The notes under the pieces: generated by a model | Databases searched by the model: none | The model's input: only the letters and a program-made list of their open reading frames with translations | Told to the model about the DNA's origin: nothing | DNA from: Typhlomys cinereus | Taxonomy: Eukaryota; Chordata; Mammalia; Rodentia; Platacanthomyidae | Reading direction: 5' to 3' | DNA: 64,000 bases | NCBI GenBank assembly: GCA_023101885.1 | Contig: JALPQD010000004.1 | Location: 9,081,421-9,145,420, forward strand | In this document: positions 49,230 to 60,019 of the stretch, one piece after another | Layout: each line of letters begins with the position of its first letter | Numbering within the stretch: the first letter of the stretch is position 1 | Position numbers and translations under genes: made by a program

Positions 49230-49632
49230 AAAATACTCTGACCTACTCTCAGTTCATTTGTATTCTTTTTAAATACAATTTTTTGGCATCTTTCTCTTGT
49301 TTCCTCTATATAGTATGTGTTTTATTTTTACGATGGCTTGCTGTTAAGATTTTGTATCCTCGCTTGCAAGAAATTTGATTATGATTTTCCTTGATATAAA
49401 TTTTCAATGTTTCTTTTGTCTATGGTTCATCTATTTTCTTGGTTGTGTACCTTTGTAACATTACTTATATTTGGAATTATCTATTAATCATTTGAATATT
49501 TTTTTATCTACTTCTTTGATAACTCATACATTTAATTCCCTATATTATGACTCTATTTTCAAGATTTATGGACCACTGCAACCCCTTTAAAATAATATTT
49601 ACACTGTCTAATCTGGTAATTGTAGATTTTTC
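49230..49632 (-). mobile_element. Old L1 (L1M-type) fragment, segment 4
   Basis: TTTGGCATCTTTCTCTTGTT, GAAATTTGATTATGATTTTC and CTTGATATAAATTTTC resemble the reverse strand of old L1 5'/ORF1-proximal sequence. It continues the element interrupted at 44509. Confidence 0.45.
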
Positions 49633-49900
49633 CTTTTTTTTTTTTTTGAGGGTGTTCATGGTGTGTGTCTGTGTGTCTGTGTGTCAGAAGGTACTGTGTG
49701 CACCTGTGGAGCCCCAAGGGTAAGTTTGGGAATCATCTAGGATTGCTCTACTTCCTTTTTTACTTTGCTCTGTGGTTTCCCAAACTCAAGCCATCACTAT
49801 TTCTGCCTGGTGTTTTCACATGGGATCTGGAATCTGAATTCAGGTCTTTTGGTTTGTGAGGTAGAGACTTAACACCTGATACATCTCTTCAGCTCTACAT
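49633..49900 (-). repeat. B2-superfamily (DIP-like) SINE
   Basis: A T-run and TGTGTG tail are followed by GTGGAGCCCCAAGGGTAAGT, GGGAATCATCTAGGATTGCT and head complement GAGACTTAACACCTGATACA. Orientation is reverse complement. Confidence 0.7.
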
Positions 49901-50127
49901 TGCAAATTTTATCTTGCTAGATATTTGAAAATTTTTAGGTCATACATGACACTGAAATTAGATATCAGATGTTTTATCTTTCGAATATTCCCTTTAAGAT
50001 TTATTAAACATGACTAGAGTAATATTTATTTTGTGGCTGCTTATGTTCTTTTATTGAGGAAGGACTTTTTTGAGTATTCAAACCAATATCACACAGTACA
50101 TATGTTCCTACTGGTTTTGCTTACTGT

Positions 50128-50294
50128 GTTAATCAGCTTTGCATTGCTGTGACAAAATATCGACAAGAATCAACTTTAAGGCAGGAAAGATTCCTTTTGG
50201 CTCACATTTTAAGGATTTTAGTCCATGATCACTTGACTGCACTGTTCATCACAGTAATGAGCATGGCAATAGGGAAGGAGAGGGAGGGAGGGAG

Positions 50295-50325
<31 letters not shown>

Positions 50326-50490
50326 AAAAGAGAGAGAGAGAGAGAGAATATGCTCCAAAACCCTTTGAAACTCTGAGTATATCGTCCTGTTATACAAGCC
50401 CCCACTATGAACATTGCTACATTGGTGAACATACCTACTACAATGGGTGATATTTTGAGGGACATTTATGATCAAAACCATAGAACATGG
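50128..50490 (-). repeat. URR1/hAT-like repeat, copy 5, split by a GA tract
   Basis: It begins TTAATCAGCTTTGCATTGCT followed by GTGACAAAATATCGACAAG, and ends near TTTATGATCAAAACCATAGA. This is the same orientation as 7521-7879. The purine tract at 50271-50348 lies in its middle. Confidence 0.5.
50271..50348. repeat. Pure purine tract (GA)n/(GGGA)n
   Basis: 78 nt with no pyrimidine, mainly GA and GAGG units. It is pyrimidine-rich on the FBN2 sense strand. Confidence 0.93.
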
Positions 50491-50529
50491 TGTCTAAAAA
50501 ACTGAAAGCTAGTATTTCAAATATTTTAT

Positions 50530-51375
50530 TGTTTGTTTATCTTGGTTAAAAATCAAAATCCAAATTTTATTGTAAAATATGGGGTAACAGTTGCTTTCTG
50601 GTTGGCATTAGGACATGAATAAGGGAGACCACACACTCTGGAAGGGAACAAACATCTTAATAGTAACTATAAAAACTTGATAGTAAGCTACCATTATCTT
50701 TATACCCATAGATCAAAGAAACACTCAACAGTAAAACAAGAAATATTTTTGTGTAATGAAAGTTACAAAAGCAGAGAATCACAACTAGCTAAAGTACATA
50801 GTAAAAGTGTCTGTGGATGGATGGCTTGGCCCTACTCAGGACATCTAAAATTTCCCCAATCTCAAGATTCAACACACATTGCAGAAGAAGATGTGTAGGC
50901 ATGCAGGAGCCAGAGGAGAGAGAATGTCAAAGAGTAAGGATCTTCTGTTCATATTAAGGCTCCCATAACCAAGAACTCTATGCAATGGTGTCTACTGCCA
51001 TTAGACCGCCACAACAGCTAGCAAATCAACATTTGGCTGTACAGCAAAGACCCTTGTGGCATGATACTATTCTAAGAGACTGTATGGAACTGGTACAGAA
51101 GAAGAGAGAGGGAGAGCTTCTATATTCTACACCTTATCCACTATGGTTTATTCGTATCCTGGAAGGTGTCCATGGACTAGCTAGCGCTGGAGACTTAGAT
51201 GGGACCCAGCGGATTGTACATGTAGGGGAAAGACACAGGAAAGAGGAAAACTGGCTGGAGGGGAGAATGAGTGGGCTTGGATGACATGGGGGGAAGGGAT
51301 AGATAGCACATAATTGAAACGTATAAATTTATTGTTTACATATCCAAAAGATTGGCCAGAAACCAAAAGAATAAA
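50530..51375 (+). mobile_element. Old L1 3' UTR-like segment
   Basis: The order of motifs follows the other L1 3' UTRs here: TTCCCCAATCTCAAGATTCA, GCAGAAGAAGATGTGTAGGC, GGAGCCAGAGGAGAGAGAAT, a late GGAGGGGAGAATGAGTGGGC and GGGGGGAAGGG. It is strongly diverged. Confidence 0.5.
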
Positions 51376-51644
51376 GCACTTTATACACTAGCAAAAATGT
51401 CCTTTTCACTCATTTTTAATATGTTCTGTGCAATCCTTACTCATTCTGAACAGTAGACACTATGTACTTCGGAAGACAGGGCATGTATAACTTTTCTAAT
51501 ATGCTTCGTCTAAAATTATGATTAAGTATATGGCTTCTGAAGTCCCACCTCCTATGTTCAAATCCTCCCTTTTTCATTTATTAGCCAAGTGAGGTTGAAG
51601 AAACCACCTTGTTTTCTTCTATCTCACGTTGCCTCTTCATATAT

Positions 51645-51955
51645 ACTTTGGGGGCCAAGGAGATGGTTAAGCACTTGCTGCACAAGCATGACTCGGATCC
51701 CTAGCACACATGTAAACCCCCAGGTAAAGTACCAGAGTAAATTCAGCATGGCAGATGGCAGAGACAGATAGATCTTGGGGTTCTCTAGCCAGCCAGTTTG
51801 GCCGAAATGAGGAAACCACTGGTTTAGTGAGAGACCCTATCTCAAAAAAAATAAGATGACAGTGATAGAGGAGGATGTTGGATATTGATCTTGGGCCTTA
51901 CATGTATCCACACACACGTGCACACACAAACACACATACATATATACACAATTGA
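51645..51955 (+). repeat. B3/B4-like SINE
   Basis: The tRNA-like head is GGGGCCAAGGAGATGGTTAA, followed by CAGCCAGTTTGGCCGAAATG and GAGAGACCCTATCTCAAAA, the classic B4-type end, then a CACACA tail. Confidence 0.7.
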
Positions 51956-51959
51956 CCTT

Positions 51960-53060
51960 TTAAATTAAATTAGTGTCTTCGTATCGTTTTAAGAACGAAA
52001 TAAATCCCTTAAATAATTTATCACGGAAAATGTTCAATAAGTGTGACTTTACAATATTATGCCATTTTCTATTTCATACTCACACAATAAATTAATTTGT
52101 GCACATCATATACATTTAATACATTAACTACTTGCCCTTGCTGACTGGATGAATCTCCCTAAGTGGTCTATCTGTCTTTGGTCTTTCCTGCCTCCCTTCA
52201 ACCATGTCAACTGACCTTTGTAGAGTACTACTTTCAAGTCTGTAAGCCACTCAAGCAACTTCCTAATGAGACTGAATAAAGGGCAGTCTTTTCATTCAGG
52301 CACTACAGACTTTATATACTGAGGTCTATATGTTTTGTTTTCAGCCTTGTCCTCTGCACTTTCTTCTCATCAACTGTGCATTACAGTCACACTAGGTGAA
52401 TCATGGCAGTCATAGCACAGTGAGATACACCACTATTCTATAATAATGGAATAAATAGAAAGGTAGTGTATCTAATTTTTAAACCAGACAAATTATGGAG
52501 AGAGTAGGAAGGGTTTTGCAGATAAATGGATTTCTGGACTGTGCAAAGAACTCCTGGACCTATTTCTTCTATTAGATTTAGTAATATGCGAGTCTTAAGT
52601 GAAATTTACAAGTATGTTGCCTGCAATGTGAAAAGTTTACAACCATAATCTGTGCATAGGGGAAGGGTCCAATGAAATAAGAACTACTGATGGCAATACT
52701 GATGTTGGCTAAAAACCACGTACAAACAAGATTTACGGGGTATAATAATTCATCTACATAACAAGCAAGGTAAAGTGACGATACTGTAGAATGGTTTTCA
52801 GCCACTCATGTTAATAACGGACAAATAAACAATGACACTAGTGGTTAAAGACTATGTACCTGAACAGAAACCATGGTAGTGACCCTGAACATTCTCTCCC
52901 TCACTTATCAAGACATTTTTACCTTCAGAGTGCATATCTTGTCTTGCATTTATCTGTTCTTTATAACTATAGCATTTACTCTGTGCCAAACACTGGAAAG
53001 GAGCTTTTTCAATTACTTCTCATATCACATATATGATCCCTCTTTTAAATATCCTGTGTG
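51960..53060. other. Intronic sequence with no recognised feature
   Basis: AT-rich non-coding sequence. Nothing could be named. Confidence 0.45.
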
Positions 53061-53061
53061 G

Positions 53062-53235
53062 GGCCTGAGAGATAGCTCAGTGGGTAAAGGCACCTGTGCA
53101 CAAACCTGAGTTCAGCCTCAGGAGCCCATATCATGTAAGGAGAGAACTGACTTGCAAATGGTGTCCTTGACTTCCACAAATGACCCAGGCGTGCCTATCC
53201 CCTCCTCTCACTCGCTTTCAAATAAAATACCCAAT
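53062..53235 (+). repeat. B3-like SINE
   Basis: The head is GGGCCTGAGAGATAGCTCAG with GTGGGTAAAGGCACC. It then has GGAGAGAACTGACTTGCAAA and GGTGTCCTTGACTTCCACAA, which closely follow rodent B3/B2-type elements, then TTTCAAATAAAATAC. Confidence 0.75.
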
Positions 53236-53416
53236 TCATTCAATCTTTCATCTTAATAAAAAGAGCATTACATGTCTTACTTGGTTCTTATTGGGTCTCC
53301 CATTCTAGATTTCATTTTTGAATACACAATAGACAGCCCCCGCAGCTCTTGGTTTAAAAGGTGGGAAATGGGCATCAATCATGTGTTGACTGCCAGACAT
53401 CATACTCTTGCTACTT

Positions 53417-53419
<3 letters not shown>

Positions 53420-53469
<50 letters not shown>

Positions 53470-53472
53470 TCA

Positions 53473-53504
<32 letters not shown>
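53420..53504. repeat. Compound (CT)n-(CA)n microsatellite
   Basis: About 31 nt of CT followed directly by about 54 nt of CA, with one CTCACTCA interruption. Long and nearly pure, so probably polymorphic. Confidence 0.95.
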
Positions 53505-53506
<2 letters not shown>

Positions 53507-53939
53507 GTAACAAACACTTATTACCTGGGTGAGGCAGGTATCAGAAACCCAGGTAATATTAACCAGCTAATATTAATCTGATTTTATGACTATACCACCA
53601 TGTTCCTAAGAGACATCACATACCAGTTCACAGATGACTGCCACATGGCAGACGTGCTGCTTATGTGTTTTTAATCCTCCCAATAATATATCGATGAAAT
53701 TACAAGAGTGCAATTTTTCACCTGAAAGGTCTGGAAATAGTAGTCAACTAGGAATATGCAACATGTGAGATACTGAAAATGCGTGGTGTATATTATATAA
53801 TTCACACTCATATATACAGGAGTGAATTTGGTCATGTTCACCTAACAACCACATAACATTTTCATTATATTTGAGTTGCATGAGTGCACGTGGCAGTTCT
53901 GCCTCCTTTCCAGACCAATTAACCTCTCATAGCTCCTGA

Positions 53940-54060
53940 TCTCATGCTAAAAGAACAAAATACCATATTTTGTAGATGTAAACAGAGAGTTAAGGCTTTG
54001 CTGGGTGACCCGGTCATGAGCTGATTTAATCTAAAACCTAAGTCCTGCCTCCAATTTCTC
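53940..54060 (+). repeat. MIR-like ancient SINE fragment
   Basis: ATTTTGTAGATGTAAACAGA followed by GAGTTAAGGCTTTGCTGGGT resembles the MIR consensus order (bulk of the core, then the 3' half). Weak, by eye only. Confidence 0.35.
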
Positions 54061-54069
54061 AAGCACCTC

Positions 54070-54889
54070 GTTCCTTTTTGTACTGAATCTCTTTTCTACC
54101 ATATTTTTGCTTTCTTCCTTTTGCCTCCACTTCTCATTGTCTGCTTTTCCTTTCCCCTGTCTTTTTAATGGCATGCAAGATAAAGATATTATCTGAGCCA
54201 AAACATTAAGTTCCCACAGATCTTCTGGCATTTTTCTGATGCCCATTTAAGGCTAAGTTTAGCTTAGAGAACGCAAGGTTATAAAACGTTCTTAACGGCC
54301 TCCGAAGTACAGAGATATGTGTGTGCGCACTTTGCAAGCGTGTGAGTTTAACATTTAAAGTTCATAATTTCTCCTTCTCAAAATTTTTATTATCTTGAAG
54401 ATATTCAGAATGCAGGGAAAAATTTTATTTCTGCAAAATAAATACTGAATAACTATGGTAATTGTAACTAATTACAGAGCATAAATGCTGCTATCAGACT
54501 GAATCATGATACAGTTTGTAACTACAGTAAAAGATTATTGGATACTATAGTGAGTTGTGTTTTGTACTTTTCATTCTGCAGTCATTTTTGTTGATGGAAT
54601 GACTGTTCTAATTCTTCTTCAGTCAAGAGGCAGTTATGAACGCTCTGCTTGTTTCTACTCATTATGAGATTTACTGTGACATACTTAATCTTCGTGTTTA
54701 AAAAGGATGACTAACTCTGGTCTTTAAACAGACAATTTGTTTCTAATTAAAAGGGACTGTGTGCTATTTTCTTTTATAATTCAATTTCATTGTGCTTAGT
54801 AGTTAATGAATTCTTAATACATTTAACTGAATAAACATTAAACATAAGTAAATGTTGTTTATAGTCATACATCTACTTTACAGTTGAAG
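54070..54889. other. Intronic sequence with no recognised feature
   Basis: AT-rich non-coding sequence. No repeat or exon was identified. Confidence 0.45.
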
Positions 54890-55100
54890 GAGGTAGAAAG
54901 AAATAGGTCTTGTGAGTGGTTCTGTGGGGAATGTAGTCCACACACTAATGGCCTGAGTTTTGAATTTCTGGAGCACAAATGGTGAAAGGAGAGAATTGAG
55001 TCCTGGCCCATTCATGCACCATGACACACACGTCTGTGTATGTTTGCTTTCTCAAACGTATTGATTAATAAGGTAAAAGAAATAAAATAACTAAGGCATA
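54890..55100 (+). repeat. Degraded B3-like SINE
   Basis: AGAAATAGGTCTTGTGAGTG, GGCCTGAGTTTTGAATTTCT and AAAGGAGAGAATTGAGTCCT follow the order of the B3-like copy at 53062. The copy is highly diverged. Confidence 0.45.
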
Positions 55101-55104
55101 CGAA

Positions 55105-56390
55105 GTAGATATTTTTAAGGTTTTGTTATAAGAAAGGATCTTTTAAACACAATGTAAAAGGAATAAACCCTAAGAAGTCTTTCTAGATGCAAATGAATAG
55201 AATAGATAAACTGTCATTTACATATTTCCAATGAGTCTGATATTACATTTTAATTAAATTAGATATACTCTATGACTATAATCCAGGACACAGATTTATC
55301 TCCAGAAATGTTTATTACACACAGTTGTACCAAAACAAAGCAACAAAGCAAACAAAAATAAACTTGGAGATGAAACTTAAAGATTCAATGACAGCAAATT
55401 TAATCTGGGCAAACAGCTATAATACAGAAAGGATAGCTAAGATCTTGAGCAAGACTGCTTCATATCCCAACCCTCTTATGAATTCCTGGCTTTCCTGTAA
55501 CTGTAAGAGGCAACACCACCTTCTATATTATTTTTTCTAAATTATGCTTATAATTACTTTATATTATGATAGCAAACATGTATTCTTATAAATAAAAAGT
55601 ATTAAAAGGTACAGTTTTTAGTAAAAATATGGTTAACGTTTCTTGAAAATATCAAAAGCAGGGTGCACTTCCCTATAATGCTCACCATATCAATCTCCTT
55701 TGTTATTAGAACACCTCTAGACTATACATTCCTACCCTTTATAATAAACTCACAACCCATGAAATTAGCATGGTTTGACAAAATGAATTCGATCTATTAA
55801 TTCTCATAATTCGAAAAAAACACCAATTTGCTCATCTCTACCCCTGTCATTGAGAATATTTTGAGAATACACTCTAAATAAGGTTTAGAAATTGTATCAA
55901 TTGCTTTACCTCATGATGCTGGTGGGTTAACAGCAATTCAGACAATAACTTTTAAAGGAGACTTGAGGTTGCACTACATATCACAAGTGGTAGACTATCT
56001 GACTTTTCTTAAAGAGGCGGTTGTTATCTTGTTTGGACTGAAGGAAATATTAAGGGATGTATGTACTTCTTATAGATGCCCAGAATAGAAGCAACATCAT
56101 GGTGCAGAATTCCACACACCAGGACTCTACTGATGAAGCAGGTAAGTATGAGTGACAACTCTGGGCTCCAGGAATTACCTAAAGATTCCTCCTCATCATG
56201 TGCATGAGTTCAAGACCCATTTCTTTGCAATCACATGACTTGATGAACACTGCTCCCATGAGAGAATCCCTTACAAACTTAAACACCTGCAAATTCAAGT
56301 GGCAATTTCTTCTCATTGCAAATCAACATTTTAAAAGACTTCTATTGAAAATGTTTACAGATTTTAAAAGTAATGTCCCAGTCCATCTTT
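55105..56390. other. Intronic sequence with no recognised feature
   Basis: AT-rich non-coding sequence without a nameable element. Confidence 0.45.
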
Positions 56391-56404
56391 TTTAAGTACT
56401 TTTT

Positions 56405-56714
56405 AAACATTTTTTATTATTATTTATTCAATTGTGCGTGTGCGTGTGCGTGTATAGAACCACAGGCAAATTCGGGAATCACCATGGACCGCCTCCACCT
56501 CCTTGTTTACTCTGCCCCGAGATTCATAGGCTCCGCCCTACCAGGACCAGAAATGCAGGCCGCCCCCCGCTCCCCCCTCCCCCTTTCCATCCCCCACCCC
56601 CCACCTCCCACCTCCCACCCCCCCCCACATCTAAACGTGGGGTCTAGGATCCTAACTCAGGAACTTCTGCCTGTAAGGCAGAGGCTTAACCCCTGAGCCA
56701 CTTCTCCAGCCCCT
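56405..56714 (-). repeat. Young B2-superfamily (DIP-like) SINE with C-rich expansion
   Basis: The reverse complement of the GC-rich subfamily at 48943 and 61329 (shared GGAACTTCTGCCTG-type head, TTGTTTACTCTGCCCCGAGA, AATTCGGGAATCACCATGGA). Direct repeats AAGTACTTTTT at 56394-56404 and 56716-56726 are the probable target-site duplication. A C-rich tract at 56560-56627 makes it longer than its sisters. Confidence 0.85.
56560..56627 (-). repeat. C-rich tract, G-tract repeat on the FBN2 sense strand
   Basis: Almost continuous C-runs of 3 to 9 bases separated by T or A. On the minus (transcript-sense) strand this gives many GGG to GGGGGGGGG runs, enough for one or more G-quadruplexes. The sister SINE copies have only a short GGGCGGAAGC at this place. 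Confidence 0.9.
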
Positions 56715-56729
56715 AAAGTACTTTTTTTG

Positions 56730-57270
56730 TAGAGCTAGAACGATGTGAATTTTAAAAGAAATGTCCCTAAGAAATAGCACATTTGAAAGTTTATAGAATT
56801 TACACAATTTTCAGAAGAAAACATGCATGATAAAAACAATTTATAGTAGTATTTTACGTTTATCCAAAAGAATAGAGGATGTATTTCTAACAGATGGTCT
56901 TCATAGCAGCTTCAAAAAAGTGATTACGAAGTAAGTATTCATTTAATTCAAAGAAATTTAAAAAGAGGATATGTGAAGACCACATCATTGATCAAGTAAT
57001 CATTTCATTTTGTCCAGAAATCCTTTAAGTAAACTCACTTACTTCCTTTGTCTCTTCCAAGTTTAGTTGATAATAAGGTACATTTTAAATATCATGGGGG
57101 AAAAAACCAAATGTTTCTGTTTCTATAATTTTCCTCCTTAGGTACATAGGAAGTACTTTTTAAAAAAAAATCTAATGGCAGAAGAAGCAAAAAAAAATCA
57201 AAGATTTTTCTATGTTTTTAACATAGAAATAGCTGAGCTATCTGCATTTTACAGACAAGATGTGATCAGC
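56730..57270. other. Intronic sequence with no recognised feature
   Basis: AT-rich non-coding sequence. Confidence 0.45.
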
Positions 57271-57273
57271 TAA

Positions 57274-57331
57274 TCTCTCTCTGTCTCTCTCTGTCTCTCT
57301 CTGTCTCTCTCTGTTTCTCTCTCTCTCTCTC
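57274..57331. repeat. (CTGTCTCTCT)n simple repeat
   Basis: At least four tandem 10-bp units followed by (CT)n. Pyrimidine-rich with a regular G every ten bases. Confidence 0.93.
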
Positions 57332-57334
57332 AAT

Positions 57335-59910
57335 GCTAACTATAAGAGGTCATGGTGTATATCAGCAAGACAGAGAACTCCAGTGTTTCAACTTACCCGG
57401 CTCCAAAACTCAAGTCAAATACAATAATCATGCCAGTCATTAGCAATCCTTCAGTCTCTGCCCTCAGTCTAGAAACCAGTCAACCAGAACCCAAATGCAG
57501 GCCTTCCTTATCAGGTCCTTGATAATATGATCCTCAGAAGGCCAGTTTAAAGGACAAGTCTAGGTATCCTACATTAATGATGGAAAATATCTGCCTTTAT
57601 GATGTTTTATTTTGCTTATATAATAAAGAACATGTATTTCAAAACTCAGTAACTGAATAAAAACATGAACTTTAGCAATAAACAGGGCAAATAAATCTTT
57701 TCAGAAAATTCAACATAAATGAGGCATTCATCCTTAGTTGTGCAGATACAATAGTTTTCAAGAGAAATTATGAACTGTAACTTTATGAAAATTGTTATAC
57801 ACATCTGAAAATTCAACTAAATGTGTCTTTAAAATATTAAGGAGCAGTTTGGAATGACTAACTGCGTCTTTGGAAGAAATGAAATTCTAGAACTTTCATT
57901 ACTGAAAGGCAATAATTTAAAAGATTTCAGAAATAAACCTAGAGTTTAAAAAGTAACCTGAAGGTCAATTCATTAACTGATTTTATAATTTCGTTCTAAA
58001 AACATGCTACTGTGCATATAAAATGTATGTAAGTCTTTACCAGAGTTCTATAAATTTAGTTAGAACTAACGAACCTAGTGAATGAACAACTGTTTAAGAA
58101 TAATGACATAATGCCTAGAAGTCTCTGAAACTACCCATCTAATTCCTTTGCCAATTTGGACTTGAACTTGAAATTCTCTTCATGATGAATGAGCTCACAG
58201 ATGTCCAGAAAAATGGACATTGTTTCCACTAATTATAACTTTGTTTAAATTTTAAGTTTAGTATCCTGTATTTAATGGTATTTAAAAAACAATATTATCT
58301 ACAAAATTTATGTTATTCCATTCTGAATAACCTATCAATTTATGTTCATCTTCCATAATCAATTGCTGTTCTCCCAGTGCAAACATCTGGTAAAGAATTT
58401 AAAGTTTATCCTAGTAATCACTCTGTCACTTGTGGAATGTACTTTAGCTCCAAGAAACTCCCAGAAAACTCAATTAAAGTAGAAATAGTAGTAATATTAT
58501 ATATATACTGTGTGTGTGTGTGTTAGAATCCTGCATGCATCTTGCTATTCAAACTTTTCCATCTGATTCTAATTTCTCAATTTATTCTCAGGATTTAATA
58601 TGAACATCGAAATGACGTTTTGCCAGGAAAATTAAGTGTAGGTTATTAAAATGAGTCATCTTTACAGTTCAAAGGCTCTCTTTATATATACCATCATCAC
58701 TATTGCCTTGTAATATTTCACTGACAACTTCACACATTCTAGTTTTTCATTAAGTGCTATGTAATTATAGATGTCATCACATGCCTGGTAAATTAATTTG
58801 AGGATGTCTATAATAACAAACGATAGAATAATATTATCTTAAGTTGAAACTTATTTTTACTTTTACGACTCAGTGTTAAGTAGTTACTTATTCTGTTTTA
58901 TGAAGATTAACTTCAGTGTACCTAACATTTGCTATTAGGATAACTACTGAGTCAGGGAGTTGACATTGAAAATTGAGTTAATTGCTACTGAAATCATGGT
59001 AAATGGTTTTTACATTGTTCACTGATCATGGACAAAGCAGACAATGTGGATGCTCACCCAGACCATATATTCTTCAAACTTTTTTGTCCTGCCCAAAGGA
59101 AGCTCAGCTGAGTTCAGGCACCCAGCCATTCCTTTCAAATGGGCTCATCCAGTGTTGCAAGGATAGGTGTAATGTTCATTCAATATATTATTGCTACCCC
59201 TTGCTGTGGACTAATTTAAAAGCACAAGCTTAATCCAGTCAACATGAAATATCACTAGTAATTATTATGGACCTCAGGTTAGAGGAGAAGACATTCTTTT
59301 TATAGATATGAATAAGGAAGTTTGTTTCCTCAGCAATATCTGATATCATTCTCACAACACAAAAACCTTTAGAGAAATAAAAACAGAAACTCACAGCAAG
59401 GCCAAGAAACAATGGAGTCAGAGTGAAAGTTTTGATCATCTCCTACCTGAAGCCCAGGAATTCTGAACTTTTTATTATGGGATATAGTATATTTCTGAAC
59501 TTTTTAGGGTAATTTGTATCAAGTTTTGTGGGATTTGAAACAAAGGACATCCTGCTATTTAGATTTTTTTAAAGAGGAAGCAGTACTCCAACAGTGACGA
59601 TCATATAAATGAAGGATTAAGTGTATATATAAAATATGTAATTTTTGGAATTTGCCACCAATCGCTTGCTCAAATCACTCTGGAGTTACTGCCTCTCAGC
59701 TGGCTTTTCAAACTGATAACAATTTGGTGAAAAACACTGAGACTCCTCTTTTGCTGTGAGTTATGCCCCGTGGTTTTACCATTCAAATTCAGAAGCAGAA
59801 TCAAAGAATAAAAACATATTTCATTAGAAGGACTTTCACTGAATAACAAAAAATTCTACACTTTTAGAATAAAATAAATTTCTTTAAAGTGGGGTTCTTA
59901 TTTCTTCCCC
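57335..59910. other. Intronic sequence adjoining the EGF3 exon, no recognised feature
   Basis: About 2.6 kb of AT-rich sequence without a nameable mobile element, except a short ATATAT/TGTGTG run near 58500-58522. This is the longest apparently repeat-poor stretch of the giant intron near an exon. Confidence 0.45.
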
Positions 59911-59918
59911 CCTCTTAC

Positions 59919-60014
59919 CTCTTTCACACTGTGGTCCTGTGAACCCATAAACACATGCGCAACGGTTGGGTCCAATGCAGCGCCCACCATTCTGACATCC
60001 GTTTTCACAGACAG
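59919..60014 (-). CDS. FBN2: FBN2 exon: EGF-like domain 3
   Basis: This 96-bp exon encodes 32 residues including split codons. It reads [12 protein letters not shown], then [11 protein letters not shown], ending QCER. Six cysteines sit in EGF spacing. The D-x-D-E calcium motif is absent, as expected for fibrillin EGF1-3, which are non-calcium EGFs next to the FUN domain. The acceptor is TATACAG before CTGTCTG and the donor is GAAAGAG followed by GTAAGAGG. The pyrimidine tract is T-rich and interrupted by G, and a CTAAT-type branch-point candidate lies about 30 nt upstream (plus-strand ATTAG at 60043-60047). The final G joins AT of the hybrid-domain exon to give Asp. This part of fibrillin takes part in N-terminal assembly and heparin binding in family members. 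FBN1 has an exon of the same length (c.443-538) for the equivalent domain. Only one internal exon is seen, so there is no start codon here. Confidence 0.92.
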
Positions 60015-60019
60015 CTGTA

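Larger units (their letters stand above)
21479..59918 (-). other. FBN2: FBN2 intron between EGF3 and Hyb1 exons (38,440 bp)
   Basis: This phase-1 intron is bounded by GTAAGAGG (donor, at the high-coordinate end) and AATTACAG (acceptor). It is filled with SINEs, L1 pieces and simple repeats listed separately. No other exon with fibrillin-like cysteine spacing was found in it, and no antisense gene could be supported. Long introns near the 5' end are a known property of the fibrillin genes. Confidence 0.9.
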
